Below are positions 17,420 to 26,210 of a DNA stretch of 64,000 nt, piece after piece. Source of the DNA: Microvirga aerilata (GTDB lineage: Bacteria > Pseudomonadota > Alphaproteobacteria > Rhizobiales > Beijerinckiaceae). The stretch covers positions 59,102 through 123,101 of the forward strand of contig NZ_JAEQMY010000015.1 of assembly GCF_016743775.1 (NCBI RefSeq), read 5' to 3'. Position numbers and translations under genes: made by a program. Numbering within the stretch: position 1 is the first letter of the stretch; each line of letters starts with the position of its first letter. The notes beneath the pieces are model-generated. The model saw only the letters and a list, made by a program, of their open reading frames with translations. It was not told where the DNA came from and did no database searches.

Positions 17420-18037
17420 ATGAAGCTCTACTACTATCCTGGCGCCTGCTCGCTTGCCCCCCATATCGTTGCCCGCGAGGCCGGCGTCGCCTTCACCCTC
17501 GAGAAGGTCGATCTCGCCAACCGCACCACGGAAACCGGCGCAAGCTTCACGGCCATCAATCCCAAGGGCTATGTTCCGGCCCTTGGCCTGCAGGACGGCT
17601 CGGTGCTCACGGAGGCCAGCGCCATCGTCCAGTATCTGGCGGACAGCCAGCCCGGAACGGACCTGGCGCCCGCCCACGGCACGATCGAGCGCTACCGCCT
17701 GCTGGAATGGCTCGGCTTCATCAGCACTGAGATCCACAAGGGCTTCGGCCCCCTGTGGAACCCGGCCACCCCGGACGCCGTGAAGGCCGCCGCCAAGGAG
17801 CGCCTCGCCAGCCGCTTCGCCTATCTCGACGAGAAGCTCGGCCAGCACCCGTTCCTGACGGGCTCCAAGTTCACGGTCGCCGACGCCTATCTCTTCACGG
17901 TGGTGAACTGGACCAACTTCCACGGCATCGACATCTCGTCCTTCCCGAACCTGCAGGCCTTCCAGGCCCGGGTCGCCTCCCGCCCAAGCGTGCAGCAGGC
18001 GCTCGAGGCTGAGGGATTGGTGAAGAAGGCGGCCTAA
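17420..18037 (+). CDS. gstA: glutathione S-transferase, beta class-like
   Basis: 205 residues. The thioredoxin-like N-terminal domain begins MKLYYYPGACSLAPHIVAREAG, with the Cys of GACS matching the conserved Cys of bacterial beta-class GSTs. NPKGYVPAL (cis-Pro) and LTEASAIVQYLAD (gamma-Glu contact of glutathione) follow, and the all-helical C-terminal domain runs from about residue 85, with FTVADAYLF. It conjugates glutathione to electrophiles or acts as a peroxidase/thiol-transferase. It is the second gene of the doxX operon and ends at a bidirectional terminator shared with groEL. Confidence 0.92.
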   Translation: MKLYYYPGACSLAPHIVAREAGVAFTLEKVDLANRTTETGASFTAINPKGYVPALGLQDGSVLTEASAIVQYLADSQPGTDLAPAHGTIERYRLLEWLGFISTEIHKGFGPLWNPATPDAVKAAAKERLASRFAYLDEKLGQHPFLTGSKFTVADAYLFTVVNWTNFHGIDISSFPNLQAFQARVASRPSVQQALEAEGLVKKAA

Positions 18038-18068
18038 GCTTTCATCCGAGCCATCTCGGATAACGAAA

Positions 18069-18100
18069 AAGCCCCGGAGTTTCCTCCGGGGCTTCTTCAT
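18069..18100. terminator. bidirectional terminator between gst and groEL
   Basis: AAGCCCCGGAG (18069-18079) pairs perfectly with CTCCGGGGCTT (18084-18094) over a 4-base loop, with T-rich sequence on the + side (CTTCATTT) and a run of T on the minus side (TTTTTCG). It suits the convergent pair. Confidence 0.88.
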
Positions 18101-18122
18101 TTCCAGGACTGCGTGCGAGGAC

Positions 18123-19784
<1,662 letters not shown>

Positions 19785-19821
19785 TTAAATTGAAAAATCT
19801 GTGATGGGTTCGCGGGCCTGA

Positions 19822-20109
19822 TTAGCCGACGATGCCCATGATGTCGGATTCCTTCATGATCAGGAGGTCCTGACCGTCGATCCGCACCTCGGTGCCGGAC
19901 CACTTGCCGAACAGAACGCGGTCGCCGGCCTTCACATCGAGGGCAGCCACCTTGCCGCTCTCGTCACGGGCGCCAGGGCCGACGGCGATAACTTCGCCCT
20001 CTTGCGGCTTTTCCTTGGCGGTGTCCGGGATGATGATGCCGCCGGCCGTCTTCTCTTCGGCTTCGATGCGGCGGACGACGACACGGTCGTGCAGCGGACG
20101 GAACTTCAT
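19822..20109 (-). CDS. groS: co-chaperonin GroES (10 kDa)
   Basis: 95 residues, full length. The sequence starts [35 protein letters not shown], the mobile loop that docks on GroEL, and ends with the conserved [12 protein letters not shown]. It caps the GroEL ring during folding. Its promoter region holds a CIRCE element at 20170-20196. Confidence 0.97.
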   Translation of the reverse strand: MKFRPLHDRVVVRRIEAEEKTAGGIIIPDTAKEKPQEGEVIAVGPGARDESGKVAALDVKAGDRVLFGKWSGTEVRIDGQDLLIMKESDIMGIVG

Positions 20110-20169
20110 GGAACTTCCCCTTTGACTGTTGGCGCGGCCCCCAATGGCCGCACCCTGGTCTCTCGGCTG

Positions 20170-20196
20170 TTAGCACTGTTCGTTGACGAGTGCTAA
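20170..20196. promoter_or_regulatory. CIRCE element (HrcA operator) of groESL
   Basis: TTAGCACTG (20170-20178), a 9-base spacer and GAGTGCTAA (20188-20196) match the CIRCE consensus TTAGCACTC-N9-GAGTGCTAA with one mismatch. It lies 61 bases upstream of groES. HrcA bound here represses the operon until heat shock occupies GroEL. Confidence 0.92.
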
Positions 20197-20305
20197 CGCT
20201 GGCCGCGAGATAGGCATATGCAATCGGGGAGTCAAGCCGTCTGATCCGTATTGATCCGGGAACGGGGGATCTTGACGGCTCATAAGGGGGGTTCATGATC
20301 GTTTC

Positions 20306-20740
20306 ATGACCGACCTGGAAGCCATCGGCAAAACCTGCTTTGCCCTCCATGCCCGCATGACGGCCCGGATCCTGAGCCGCGCCTATGAGGCCGCCTTGCG
20401 GCCCGTCGGCCTCAAGCTGCCCCAATTCGGGATCCTCGGCGCCATCGGCCATGGCGCCGCCATTTCGGAGACGGCCCTGGCCGAGAAGCTGGGGTTGGAG
20501 CGGACCACCCTGGTGCGCAACCTGAAGGTTCTCACCCAGAACGGCTGGATCGAGCCCGTCGCGGCCGGGGGGCGCGGCCTGCGGCACCGGCTGACCCCCT
20601 CAGGGCAAGCCATCCTGGAGGCGGCCATTCCGCTCTGGCAGCAGGCGCAGGGCGACCTGGAGGCCAAGCTCATGGACACCAAGCCGGACGAGGCCCGCCT
20701 CGCCATGCGGGCCCTGCGCAAGGCGGCCTATACCCGCTGA
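20306..20740 (+). CDS. MarR-family transcriptional regulator
   Basis: 144 residues. The winged-helix core is present: LKLPQFGILGAIGHGAAISETALAEKLGLERTTLVRNLKVLTQNGWIEPV, followed by a wing GRGLRHRLTPSG. It is divergent from groES but separated by the CIRCE region, and no target gene is obvious. The downstream thioesterase is 400 bases away behind repeat elements, so an operon is unlikely. The ligand and target are unknown. Confidence 0.88.
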   Translation: MTDLEAIGKTCFALHARMTARILSRAYEAALRPVGLKLPQFGILGAIGHGAAISETALAEKLGLERTTLVRNLKVLTQNGWIEPVAAGGRGLRHRLTPSGQAILEAAIPLWQQAQGDLEAKLMDTKPDEARLAMRALRKAAYTR

Positions 20741-21141
20741 GAGTTTGGCCGCAACACCATGATGCCTTTCGTCCTTTGTGGGGACGCACCTGCCCGGCGG
20801 CCACCAGATTCGGGAAGGGAACCCATAGCCACAGCGCCTGATCGTGGATCCCCTTCCCTCGCTCCGCTTGGCCTTAGGATGACAGCGGAGCGCTGACCGT
20901 GGGGCTCTTACCCCGGTGTCATTCCCGGCCGGAGCGTCAGCGGAGGGGAAGGGAATCCACCCGCACGCGTACGGCCTTGGATCCTCCTCCCGGCCATACG
21001 CCGCCAGGGATGGCACCCTCGTCCCCGCCCCTGCCCGCAAGAAGGAGAAAGACGGCACCGCTCCTTCATCGGCTGGAGCCTGGAGAGCATTGACTGCGCA
21101 CCGTGGGAGCGTAGTGTGTATCTGCACAGAAGGAGGCGACG
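20741..21141. repeat. intergenic repeat family B, copy 1 (core 20878-20959)
   Basis: No gene seen in this 401-bp gap. The core at 20878-20959 is nearly identical to 25997-26077. Within it, 20911-20959 (starting CCCCGGTGTCATTCCCGG) recurs at 26030-26077 and 36085-36132. An inverted, diverged partner (GGATCCCCTTCCCTCGCTCC) lies just upstream at 20846-20865, so the pair could fold into a long hairpin. Only the last 20 bases look regulatory: GAAGGAGG precedes the next start. Confidence 0.75.
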
Positions 21142-21630
21142 ATGGTCGAGCGGGTTCATGGAATCGTGTCACGGGACGTTCTGACGGCCGAGCCGGGGCT
21201 CGCCTTCCTGCGCGGCATGCTGGAGGGCCGCCATCCGGCTCCGCCCTTCTCGCTTTCGACCAACGTCTACATGGTGCTGGCGGAGGAAGGCCGGGTGGTC
21301 TTCGAGGGCGAGCCGACGGAGAGCTTCTTCAATCCCCTCGGCACCATCCATGGCGGCTGGACCTCGGCCATTCTCGACAGCGCCATGGCCTGCGCGGTCC
21401 ACACCACCCTGGCGGCGGGCCAAGGCTACACCACCGTGGAGATGAAGCTCAACTTCGTCCGCCCGATCCTGCCGAACCGGGGCAAGGTGACCTGCGAGGG
21501 CACTCTCATCCATCGCGGAGGAACGCTCGCCACCTCCGAGGGCAAGCTCTTCGACGGCCAGGGCAAGCTCCTGGCCCACGGCACCGAGACCTGCATGATC
21601 TTCGGTGCCGCCGCCAGCAAGGCCGCTTGA
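21142..21630 (+). CDS. PaaI-family hotdog thioesterase
   Basis: 162 residues with a strong Shine-Dalgarno AAGGAGG. The hotdog-fold acyl-CoA thioesterase motif is FFNPLGTIHGGWTSAILDSAMACAVHTTL, with the HGG central-helix signature, then YTTVEMKLNFVRPIL and a final ETCMIFG strand. These enzymes hydrolyse acyl- or aryl-CoA thioesters. The substrate cannot be fixed; no phenylacetate genes are near. Confidence 0.87.
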   Translation: MVERVHGIVSRDVLTAEPGLAFLRGMLEGRHPAPPFSLSTNVYMVLAEEGRVVFEGEPTESFFNPLGTIHGGWTSAILDSAMACAVHTTLAAGQGYTTVEMKLNFVRPILPNRGKVTCEGTLIHRGGTLATSEGKLFDGQGKLLAHGTETCMIFGAAASKAA

Positions 21631-21642
21631 GGCCTGCAATCC

Positions 21643-21674
21643 TTAACGCTTGGAGGTCTTAACGCTTGGAGGTC
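21643..21674. repeat. 16-bp tandem duplication at a stop codon
   Basis: TTAACGCTTGGAGGTC occurs twice head to tail (21643-21658 and 21659-21674). The second copy contains the last codons and stop of the minus-strand EamA transporter gene, and the first lies directly after it. Each copy contains a stop (TAA on the minus strand), so the duplication leaves the protein unchanged. Confidence 0.85.
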
Positions 21675-22504
21675 AGCATGGCGGCGCCGACGATCAGGAG
21701 GCCGCCGCCAAGGGTCGCCCAGGTCGGGATCTCGCTGAACACCCCATAGCCGATCAGCACCGCCCAGATCAGGGCGGTGTATTCGAGCGGCGCCAGCCGC
21801 GCCGCCTCGGCCTTGGCATAGGCGGTCACCATGAGCATGTGGCCCATGAAGCCCAGCAGGCCCATGAGCATGAACCAGGCCATGTGCGCGAGATCGAGAG
21901 GCTGCCAGACGAAGACGGCGAAGGGCGCCACGAGAACGGCCGGGCCGACATTCTGGAACACCACGATGTGGAGGAACTTGTCGCGCAGCGCCCGCTGGCG
22001 CAGCAGCACAAGGCTGAGCGCATAGGTGACGGCCGAAGTCAGCGCCGCCGCGACCCCTGTCCAGGAGCGCGCCGCATCCGCCTCCGCGGTCTGGCCCAGG
22101 ACGACGATGAGCGTTCCGGCGAAACCGATGACGATGGCGCCGATGATCCTCGCGTCGACCCTCTCCTTCAGCATGAGAAGCCCGAACAGGGCGATGAACA
22201 TGGGCGAGAGGAACGACAGCACCAGCGTTTCGGCCAAGGCCAGTTGGCCCAGGGCATAGAAGAAGCTGACCGCGGTCACCACGGCGATCACGGACCGGAT
22301 CGCGTTGGCCACCACCGTCTCGCGGCTGGGCCAGCCGGGCCGCATCACGGACACCACGCCGGCCACGATGAGGCTCCCGCAGGCGAAGCGCAGGAAGGCA
22401 ACCTGGAAGATGGGGTAGAAGGCAGCCATCCCTTTGATGACCGCATCCATGATGGACAGGACCGCGATGCCGGAAGCAGCCCGCAGGGCGGGACCGAATT
22501 GCAT
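21659..22504 (-). CDS. EamA/DMT-superfamily transporter
   Basis: 281 residues with about ten transmembrane helices in two EamA repeats (residues about 10-135 and 150-278). Repeat features include FLRFACGSLIVAGVV, ETLVLSFLSPMFIALFGLLMLKERVDARIIGAIVIGFAGTLIVVLG, and the second-half equivalent YTALIWAVLIGYGVFSEIPTWATLGGGLLIVGA. DMT carriers export or import small metabolites such as amino acids, nucleotides or S-adenosylmethionine. No specificity can be inferred. It is convergent with the thioesterase gene. Confidence 0.88.
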   Translation of the reverse strand: MQFGPALRAASGIAVLSIMDAVIKGMAAFYPIFQVAFLRFACGSLIVAGVVSVMRPGWPSRETVVANAIRSVIAVVTAVSFFYALGQLALAETLVLSFLSPMFIALFGLLMLKERVDARIIGAIVIGFAGTLIVVLGQTAEADAARSWTGVAAALTSAVTYALSLVLLRQRALRDKFLHIVVFQNVGPAVLVAPFAVFVWQPLDLAHMAWFMLMGLLGFMGHMLMVTAYAKAEAARLAPLEYTALIWAVLIGYGVFSEIPTWATLGGGLLIVGAAMLTSKR

Positions 22505-22711
22505 GATCTCACAACGATATGAATGGCCGCATCCGGGATGGACGCCGCCCGAGCCGCAACGCTCTTACAGCACTTTTCCGAAGGGTTCACCCACCCTTTC
22601 GGCCTGTCGACAGGAAAGCGCTCCTTTAGGGCCTGTTTAAATTCAGCGAGCTTGGCGGAAACAAATGCTCCGCTTGCCGTTAGTTCAGCAAAACACACAC
22701 AGGATGCTTCG

Positions 22712-23482
22712 ATGCGCGCTTGGATCCCTTGCTCAGCAATGCTTTTGGCCGCCCTTCTCCCGGCTGCCGCCTCGGCACAGCCGATGGCCAGGAACGGCGG
22801 CTTCTACGGCAACACCTATATCTCCCCGAGCTACGATTACCCCTACGCCCAGGCGGAAGACGGCTACGACGAGGACTACCCGCTCGTCACCCGTCCGGCC
22901 CCCCGCACCCGCGCCAGCCGGGCGGAGCGCCTGGCGGGCTATCCCGACGACGTGCGCTCCACCGGCAGCGTGACGGCGTCCCTGCCCCAGGACTACGGGA
23001 ACGGCACCGGCTACGACAACAGCATCGACTATGCGATCGCGCCGCAGTTCCAGCGCCAGCTCGTGTCCTATCAGGGCAGGGAGCGGCCCGGCACCATCGT
23101 CGTCGATACGGGCAACAAGTTCCTGTATCTCGTGCAGGGCGACGGCCGCGCCATCCGCTATGGCATCGGCGTCGGCCGCGAAGGCTTCGAATGGAGCGGA
23201 CGCCAGACCGTGTCCATGAAGCGGGAATGGCCGTCCTGGCGTCCGCCGGCCGACATGCTGCGCCGCCGTCCCGACCTTCCGCGCTTCATGGAAGGCGGAC
23301 CGGACAACCCCCTCGGCGCCCGCGCCCTTTATCTCGGCTCCTCGCTCTACCGCATCCACGGCACCAACGAGCCGCACACCATCGGCCAGGCCGTCTCCTC
23401 GGGCTGCATCCGCATGCTCAACGACGATGTGGTCGACCTCTACAACCGCGTGAAGGTCGGAGCGACCGTGATCGTGATCTGA
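22712..23482 (+). CDS. L,D-transpeptidase (YkuD domain)
   Basis: 256 residues from the ATG at 22712 (AGGA 8 bases upstream); the frame is open to 22523 but without protein-like sequence. A signal peptide ends AASAQ. A Tyr/Asp-rich linker (about 25-105) leads to the YkuD catalytic domain (about 120-256), with YRIHGTNEPHTIG and the nucleophile-containing SSGCIRMLNDDVVDLYNRV. These periplasmic enzymes make 3-3 (LD) peptidoglycan cross-links or attach outer-membrane proteins to peptidoglycan, which is common in Hyphomicrobiales with polar growth. Confidence 0.92.
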   Translation: MRAWIPCSAMLLAALLPAAASAQPMARNGGFYGNTYISPSYDYPYAQAEDGYDEDYPLVTRPAPRTRASRAERLAGYPDDVRSTGSVTASLPQDYGNGTGYDNSIDYAIAPQFQRQLVSYQGRERPGTIVVDTGNKFLYLVQGDGRAIRYGIGVGREGFEWSGRQTVSMKREWPSWRPPADMLRRRPDLPRFMEGGPDNPLGARALYLGSSLYRIHGTNEPHTIGQAVSSGCIRMLNDDVVDLYNRVKVGATVIVI

Positions 23483-23565
23483 TCCGTCACCGTCACCCAT
23501 GTCTCACGATGGCCGGGCTCGCCCCGGCCATTCGCGTTTGAAGGCGGCGAGCCATCGAAGTGAAA

Positions 23566-23587
23566 ACGCCCGCCACCAGGCGGGCGT
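23566..23587 (-). terminator. terminator of the DUF2076 gene
   Basis: ACGCCCGCC (23566-23574) pairs perfectly with GGCGGGCGT (23579-23587) over ACCA. On the minus strand it is followed by TTTTCA. A second hairpin at 23508-23531 (GATGGCCGGG facing CCCCGGCCATT) may end the L,D-transpeptidase transcript on the + strand. Confidence 0.75.
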
Positions 23588-23609
23588 GCTCTGAATCTTT
23601 GGTGTGGGC

Positions 23610-24329
23610 TCAGGCCCAGTCGCCCTGGTCTCCGCCATCGCCGCCGAAGTCGGAGAAGTCGTCCTGCCCGCCCTGCCGGCTGGCATCCTGGTAGAGCGAG
23701 TCCGTGATGCCGGCATTGCCCGCATCGGCTGCCTGGTCGCCGCCGCCGGAATCGGCCAAGGCCGACTTGTCGCCGGCGGCATCGTTGTTCCCGTCGAAGG
23801 CGCTGGTGAGGGCGTTGGCGATCATCATGCCGCCCGCGACGCCGGCTGCCGTCGAGAGCGCGGTCCCGAGAAACCCGCTGCCGCCGCCGCGCTGCATCAT
23901 GCCGCCTCCGCCCCACGGACCACCGGGCGCGCCGCCCATCATGCCGCCCTGCGGCGAACCGTAATGGGGCTGGGAGGGATGGTGCTGATGGGGGCTGCCC
24001 CAGGGCGAGGCCTGGCGGGCGGGAGGCGCATTATAGGCAGGCTCGGGCGGGCGTGAGCCGCCGCCGAAGATGCTGGACAGGAAGCCGCCCGCCTGCGGCC
24101 GGCGGCTGGCCTGATCGAGTTCCGACCGCAGGCGCTCGTTCTCCGCCTGGAGATTGGCCAGAGCCTGCTCCTGAACGTAGACCGCCTGGGCCATGGCGTA
24201 GGGCGCATAGGGCTGCTGGCGCAGCTTGTCGGCGATAAAGCGCTCGGTCTCCGGATCGCGCGGCTGATGCGCCACCTGCTCGAGACGTCGGAAGATATCG
24301 CTGATGATCTGACGTTCCTGATCGTTCAT
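23610..24329 (-). CDS. DUF2076 domain protein (periplasmic ligand-binding-sensor-like)
   Basis: 239 residues matching DUF2076: an N-terminal helical segment MNDQERQIISDIFRRLEQVA, then ERFIADKLRQQPYAPYAMAQAVYVQEQALANLQAENERLRSEL (coiled coil to about residue 75). A Gly/Pro/His-rich low-complexity middle follows, then a hydrophobic Ala/Gly helix (FLGTALSTAAGVAGGMMIANAL). The C-terminus is acidic and Gly/Asp-rich with GGGDQAAD and GGDGGDQGDWA. No enzymatic role is known for the family. AGGCTTGCC precedes the ATG, a modest ribosome-binding site. Confidence 0.83.
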   Translation of the reverse strand: MNDQERQIISDIFRRLEQVAHQPRDPETERFIADKLRQQPYAPYAMAQAVYVQEQALANLQAENERLRSELDQASRRPQAGGFLSSIFGGGSRPPEPAYNAPPARQASPWGSPHQHHPSQPHYGSPQGGMMGGAPGGPWGGGGMMQRGGGSGFLGTALSTAAGVAGGMMIANALTSAFDGNNDAAGDKSALADSGGGDQAADAGNAGITDSLYQDASRQGGQDDFSDFGGDGGDQGDWA

Positions 24330-24389
24330 GGCAAGCCTCCTTCGGCAAAGGGTCGTTGGAAGCTGATGTAAGCATGGCCCTTCGGTTTG

Positions 24390-24971
24390 TTAGGGGGCCG
24401 CAAGGCCAAGTTTGCGCATATTGCGCAGGGCCTGCGGGGCGATGCCTTCGAGGGCCGAGAGCTCGCGCCATTCGGCGCCATGCACCTCCCTCAAGTCGGG
24501 CCGGAGCTCGATGCCTGCCCCTGCCCTTACCACATAGCGGATATCGTGATGCCAGTGCTCCGGCTCATCCCGCGCCGGTCGCGCCGGAATGCGGTGGCTG
24601 TCGATGTCGACGGGCAGGCCGGACACCCCATGCCATGGATCGATCGCGAGCCCCTGCACCCCGGTTTCCTCCACGGCCTCCCGCAAGGCTGAGCCTGCGA
24701 GATCCCCCGGCGGCTCGTAATGCCCGCCCGGCTGCAGCCAGCGCGCGAGGGAGCGGTGGTGGATGAGCAGGATCCTGCGCCCTTCCGCATCGAGGATAAA
24801 GGCCGATGTGGTGACGTGGCCGGGAAAGGTGCGGCGGGAATGGATGTCGTCTCCTGCCGCGATCTGGCTGCGCAGGAGAGCATGCCTGTCATCGGGCACG
24901 TCGAAGGCCCGGGCATGAGCGTCCAGGATCGCGCCCACATGCGCGCGGAAGGCCGAAGGGTCGAAGCTCAT
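24390..24971 (-). CDS. NUDIX hydrolase
   Basis: 193 residues. The NUDIX box is GGHYEPPGDLAGSALREAVEETGV, in which the first box Glu is replaced by Asp (PPGD) while the metal-binding REAVEETG is intact. The domain spans about residues 50-180, with an N-terminal helical extension. It hydrolyses a nucleoside diphosphate-X compound of unknown identity. It lies 12 bases downstream of the SDR gene on the same strand, so the two may be co-transcribed. Confidence 0.85.
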   Translation of the reverse strand: MSFDPSAFRAHVGAILDAHARAFDVPDDRHALLRSQIAAGDDIHSRRTFPGHVTTSAFILDAEGRRILLIHHRSLARWLQPGGHYEPPGDLAGSALREAVEETGVQGLAIDPWHGVSGLPVDIDSHRIPARPARDEPEHWHHDIRYVVRAGAGIELRPDLREVHGAEWRELSALEGIAPQALRNMRKLGLAAP

Positions 24972-24983
24972 GGAGGCGGCGCC

Positions 24984-25835
24984 CTAGCCTTCCATCACCT
25001 TCGCGAAGGCGTCCTTGTAGTCGGGATGCCAGCGCGACAGGGGCGGACGGTTCTCGATGATGTCCTCCGCCGCCCAGCGGATGCGCTTCTCGTCCATCTC
25101 CCGCGTCGTCTCGTTGTCGGGGCACAGCACGTAGAAGTCGCCTCGCGCCAGCGCCGGCAGCAGGAAATCGACCACCTGCTCCGGCGCCCAGGCACCGGCC
25201 GGCTTCTCGGTGACGCCCCGTGCCTTGGTAAAGCCCGTGAACACGAAGCCCGGGATGAGGAGGTGCGCCGTCACTTGGGCCTCGGGCGTGTTGCGCAGCT
25301 CATGCGCCAGCGCCTCGGTCAGCACCTTCACGCCGGCCTTGGAGACGTTGTAGGCCGTATCGCCCGGCGGGGTGGTAATGCCCTGTTTCGAGCCCGTGTT
25401 GATGATGGCGCCCGGCGCCTTCCGGCCGATCATGGCCGGCGCGAAAACCTGCACCCCGTTGATCACGCCCCAGAGATTGGTGTCGAGAATGCTGCGCCAG
25501 CGCTGCGGATCGCCTAAAAGAGTCCCGCCGCCCTCGGTGCCGGCATTGTTCATCAGGAGAGAGACTTCGCCGAAGGCGGCATAGACCTTGTCCCTGAGGG
25601 CTTCGACATCCTCGCGCCGGCTCACATCGGTTGCCACCGCGAGCACGTTCTCCCGCTGACCCGCGGCACGCGCCACCTCGTCTGCGCTCTGCTGCAGGGC
25701 ATCGCCCGCAAGATCCGCAAGGCAGACCTTCATCCCGAGTTCCGCGAACCGCCTGGCGGCGGCCAAGCCGATGCCGCTCGCGGCTCCGGTGACGACGGCG
25801 ACGCGGTCGCGGGCGATTGCAGGGTGCTGGGCCAT
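24984..25835 (-). CDS. short-chain dehydrogenase/reductase
   Basis: 283 residues from the ATG at 25835 (MAQHPAIARDRVAVVTG); an open frame extends to 26090 through repeat DNA and is not coding. The cofactor motif TGAASGIGLAAARR, the structural NNAGTEGGG, a Ser in INTGSKQG and the catalytic YNVSK are all present, so it is a classical SDR. The adapted C-terminus (VVDFLLPALARGDFYVLCPDNETTREMDEKRI) is also seen in SDRs acting on hydroxylated substrates. Substrate unknown. Confidence 0.88.
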   Translation of the reverse strand: MAQHPAIARDRVAVVTGAASGIGLAAARRFAELGMKVCLADLAGDALQQSADEVARAAGQRENVLAVATDVSRREDVEALRDKVYAAFGEVSLLMNNAGTEGGGTLLGDPQRWRSILDTNLWGVINGVQVFAPAMIGRKAPGAIINTGSKQGITTPPGDTAYNVSKAGVKVLTEALAHELRNTPEAQVTAHLLIPGFVFTGFTKARGVTEKPAGAWAPEQVVDFLLPALARGDFYVLCPDNETTREMDEKRIRWAAEDIIENRPPLSRWHPDYKDAFAKVMEG

Positions 25836-26170
25836 CGCTGGGAGTCCTTGGTTCTGCTGTGAAGCGCTTGCGATTCGACAATAGGCCCAACGTGGCGCGC
25901 GGCGGTTCGTTCGCCAAGGCCGTCGGCGGAGGGGAAGGGAATCCACCCGGAACCGCTGCGCTATGGATCCTCTTCCCTCGCCTGCGGCTCGCCGGGGATG
26001 ACAGCGGAGCGCTGACCGTGGTGCTCTCACCCCGGTGTCATTCCCGGCCGGAGCGCAGCGAAGGGGAAGGGAATCCATCGCTCCACGCATCCGAATGCAT
26101 CCCCTTCCCGGTCCTCAAGGACCTCCGGGGACGACACCCCACGGCATGGCGCTCCCGGCTTGCGCAAGAA
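25836..26170. repeat. intergenic repeat family B, copy 2 (core 25997-26077)
   Basis: The gap between the SDR gene and the coiled-coil gene's terminator has no gene. Position 25927-25945 (GAGGGGAAGGGAATCCACC) and 26030-26077 are direct relatives of the family B unit. Between them 25966-26003 is an inverted relative (TCCTCTTCCCTCG ... GGGGATGACA). The core 25997-26077 is nearly identical to 20878-20959. Confidence 0.75.
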
Positions 26171-26195
26171 AAAAGCCCCGCATCGCTGCGGGGCT
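26171..26195 (-). terminator. terminator of the coiled-coil gene
   Basis: AGCCCCGCA (26174-26182) and TGCGGGGCT (26187-26195) form a 9-bp stem with a TCGC loop. On the minus strand the stem is followed by TTTTTTCTTG. Confidence 0.87.
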
Positions 26196-26210
26196 GTGGA
26201 GGTAACCGCG

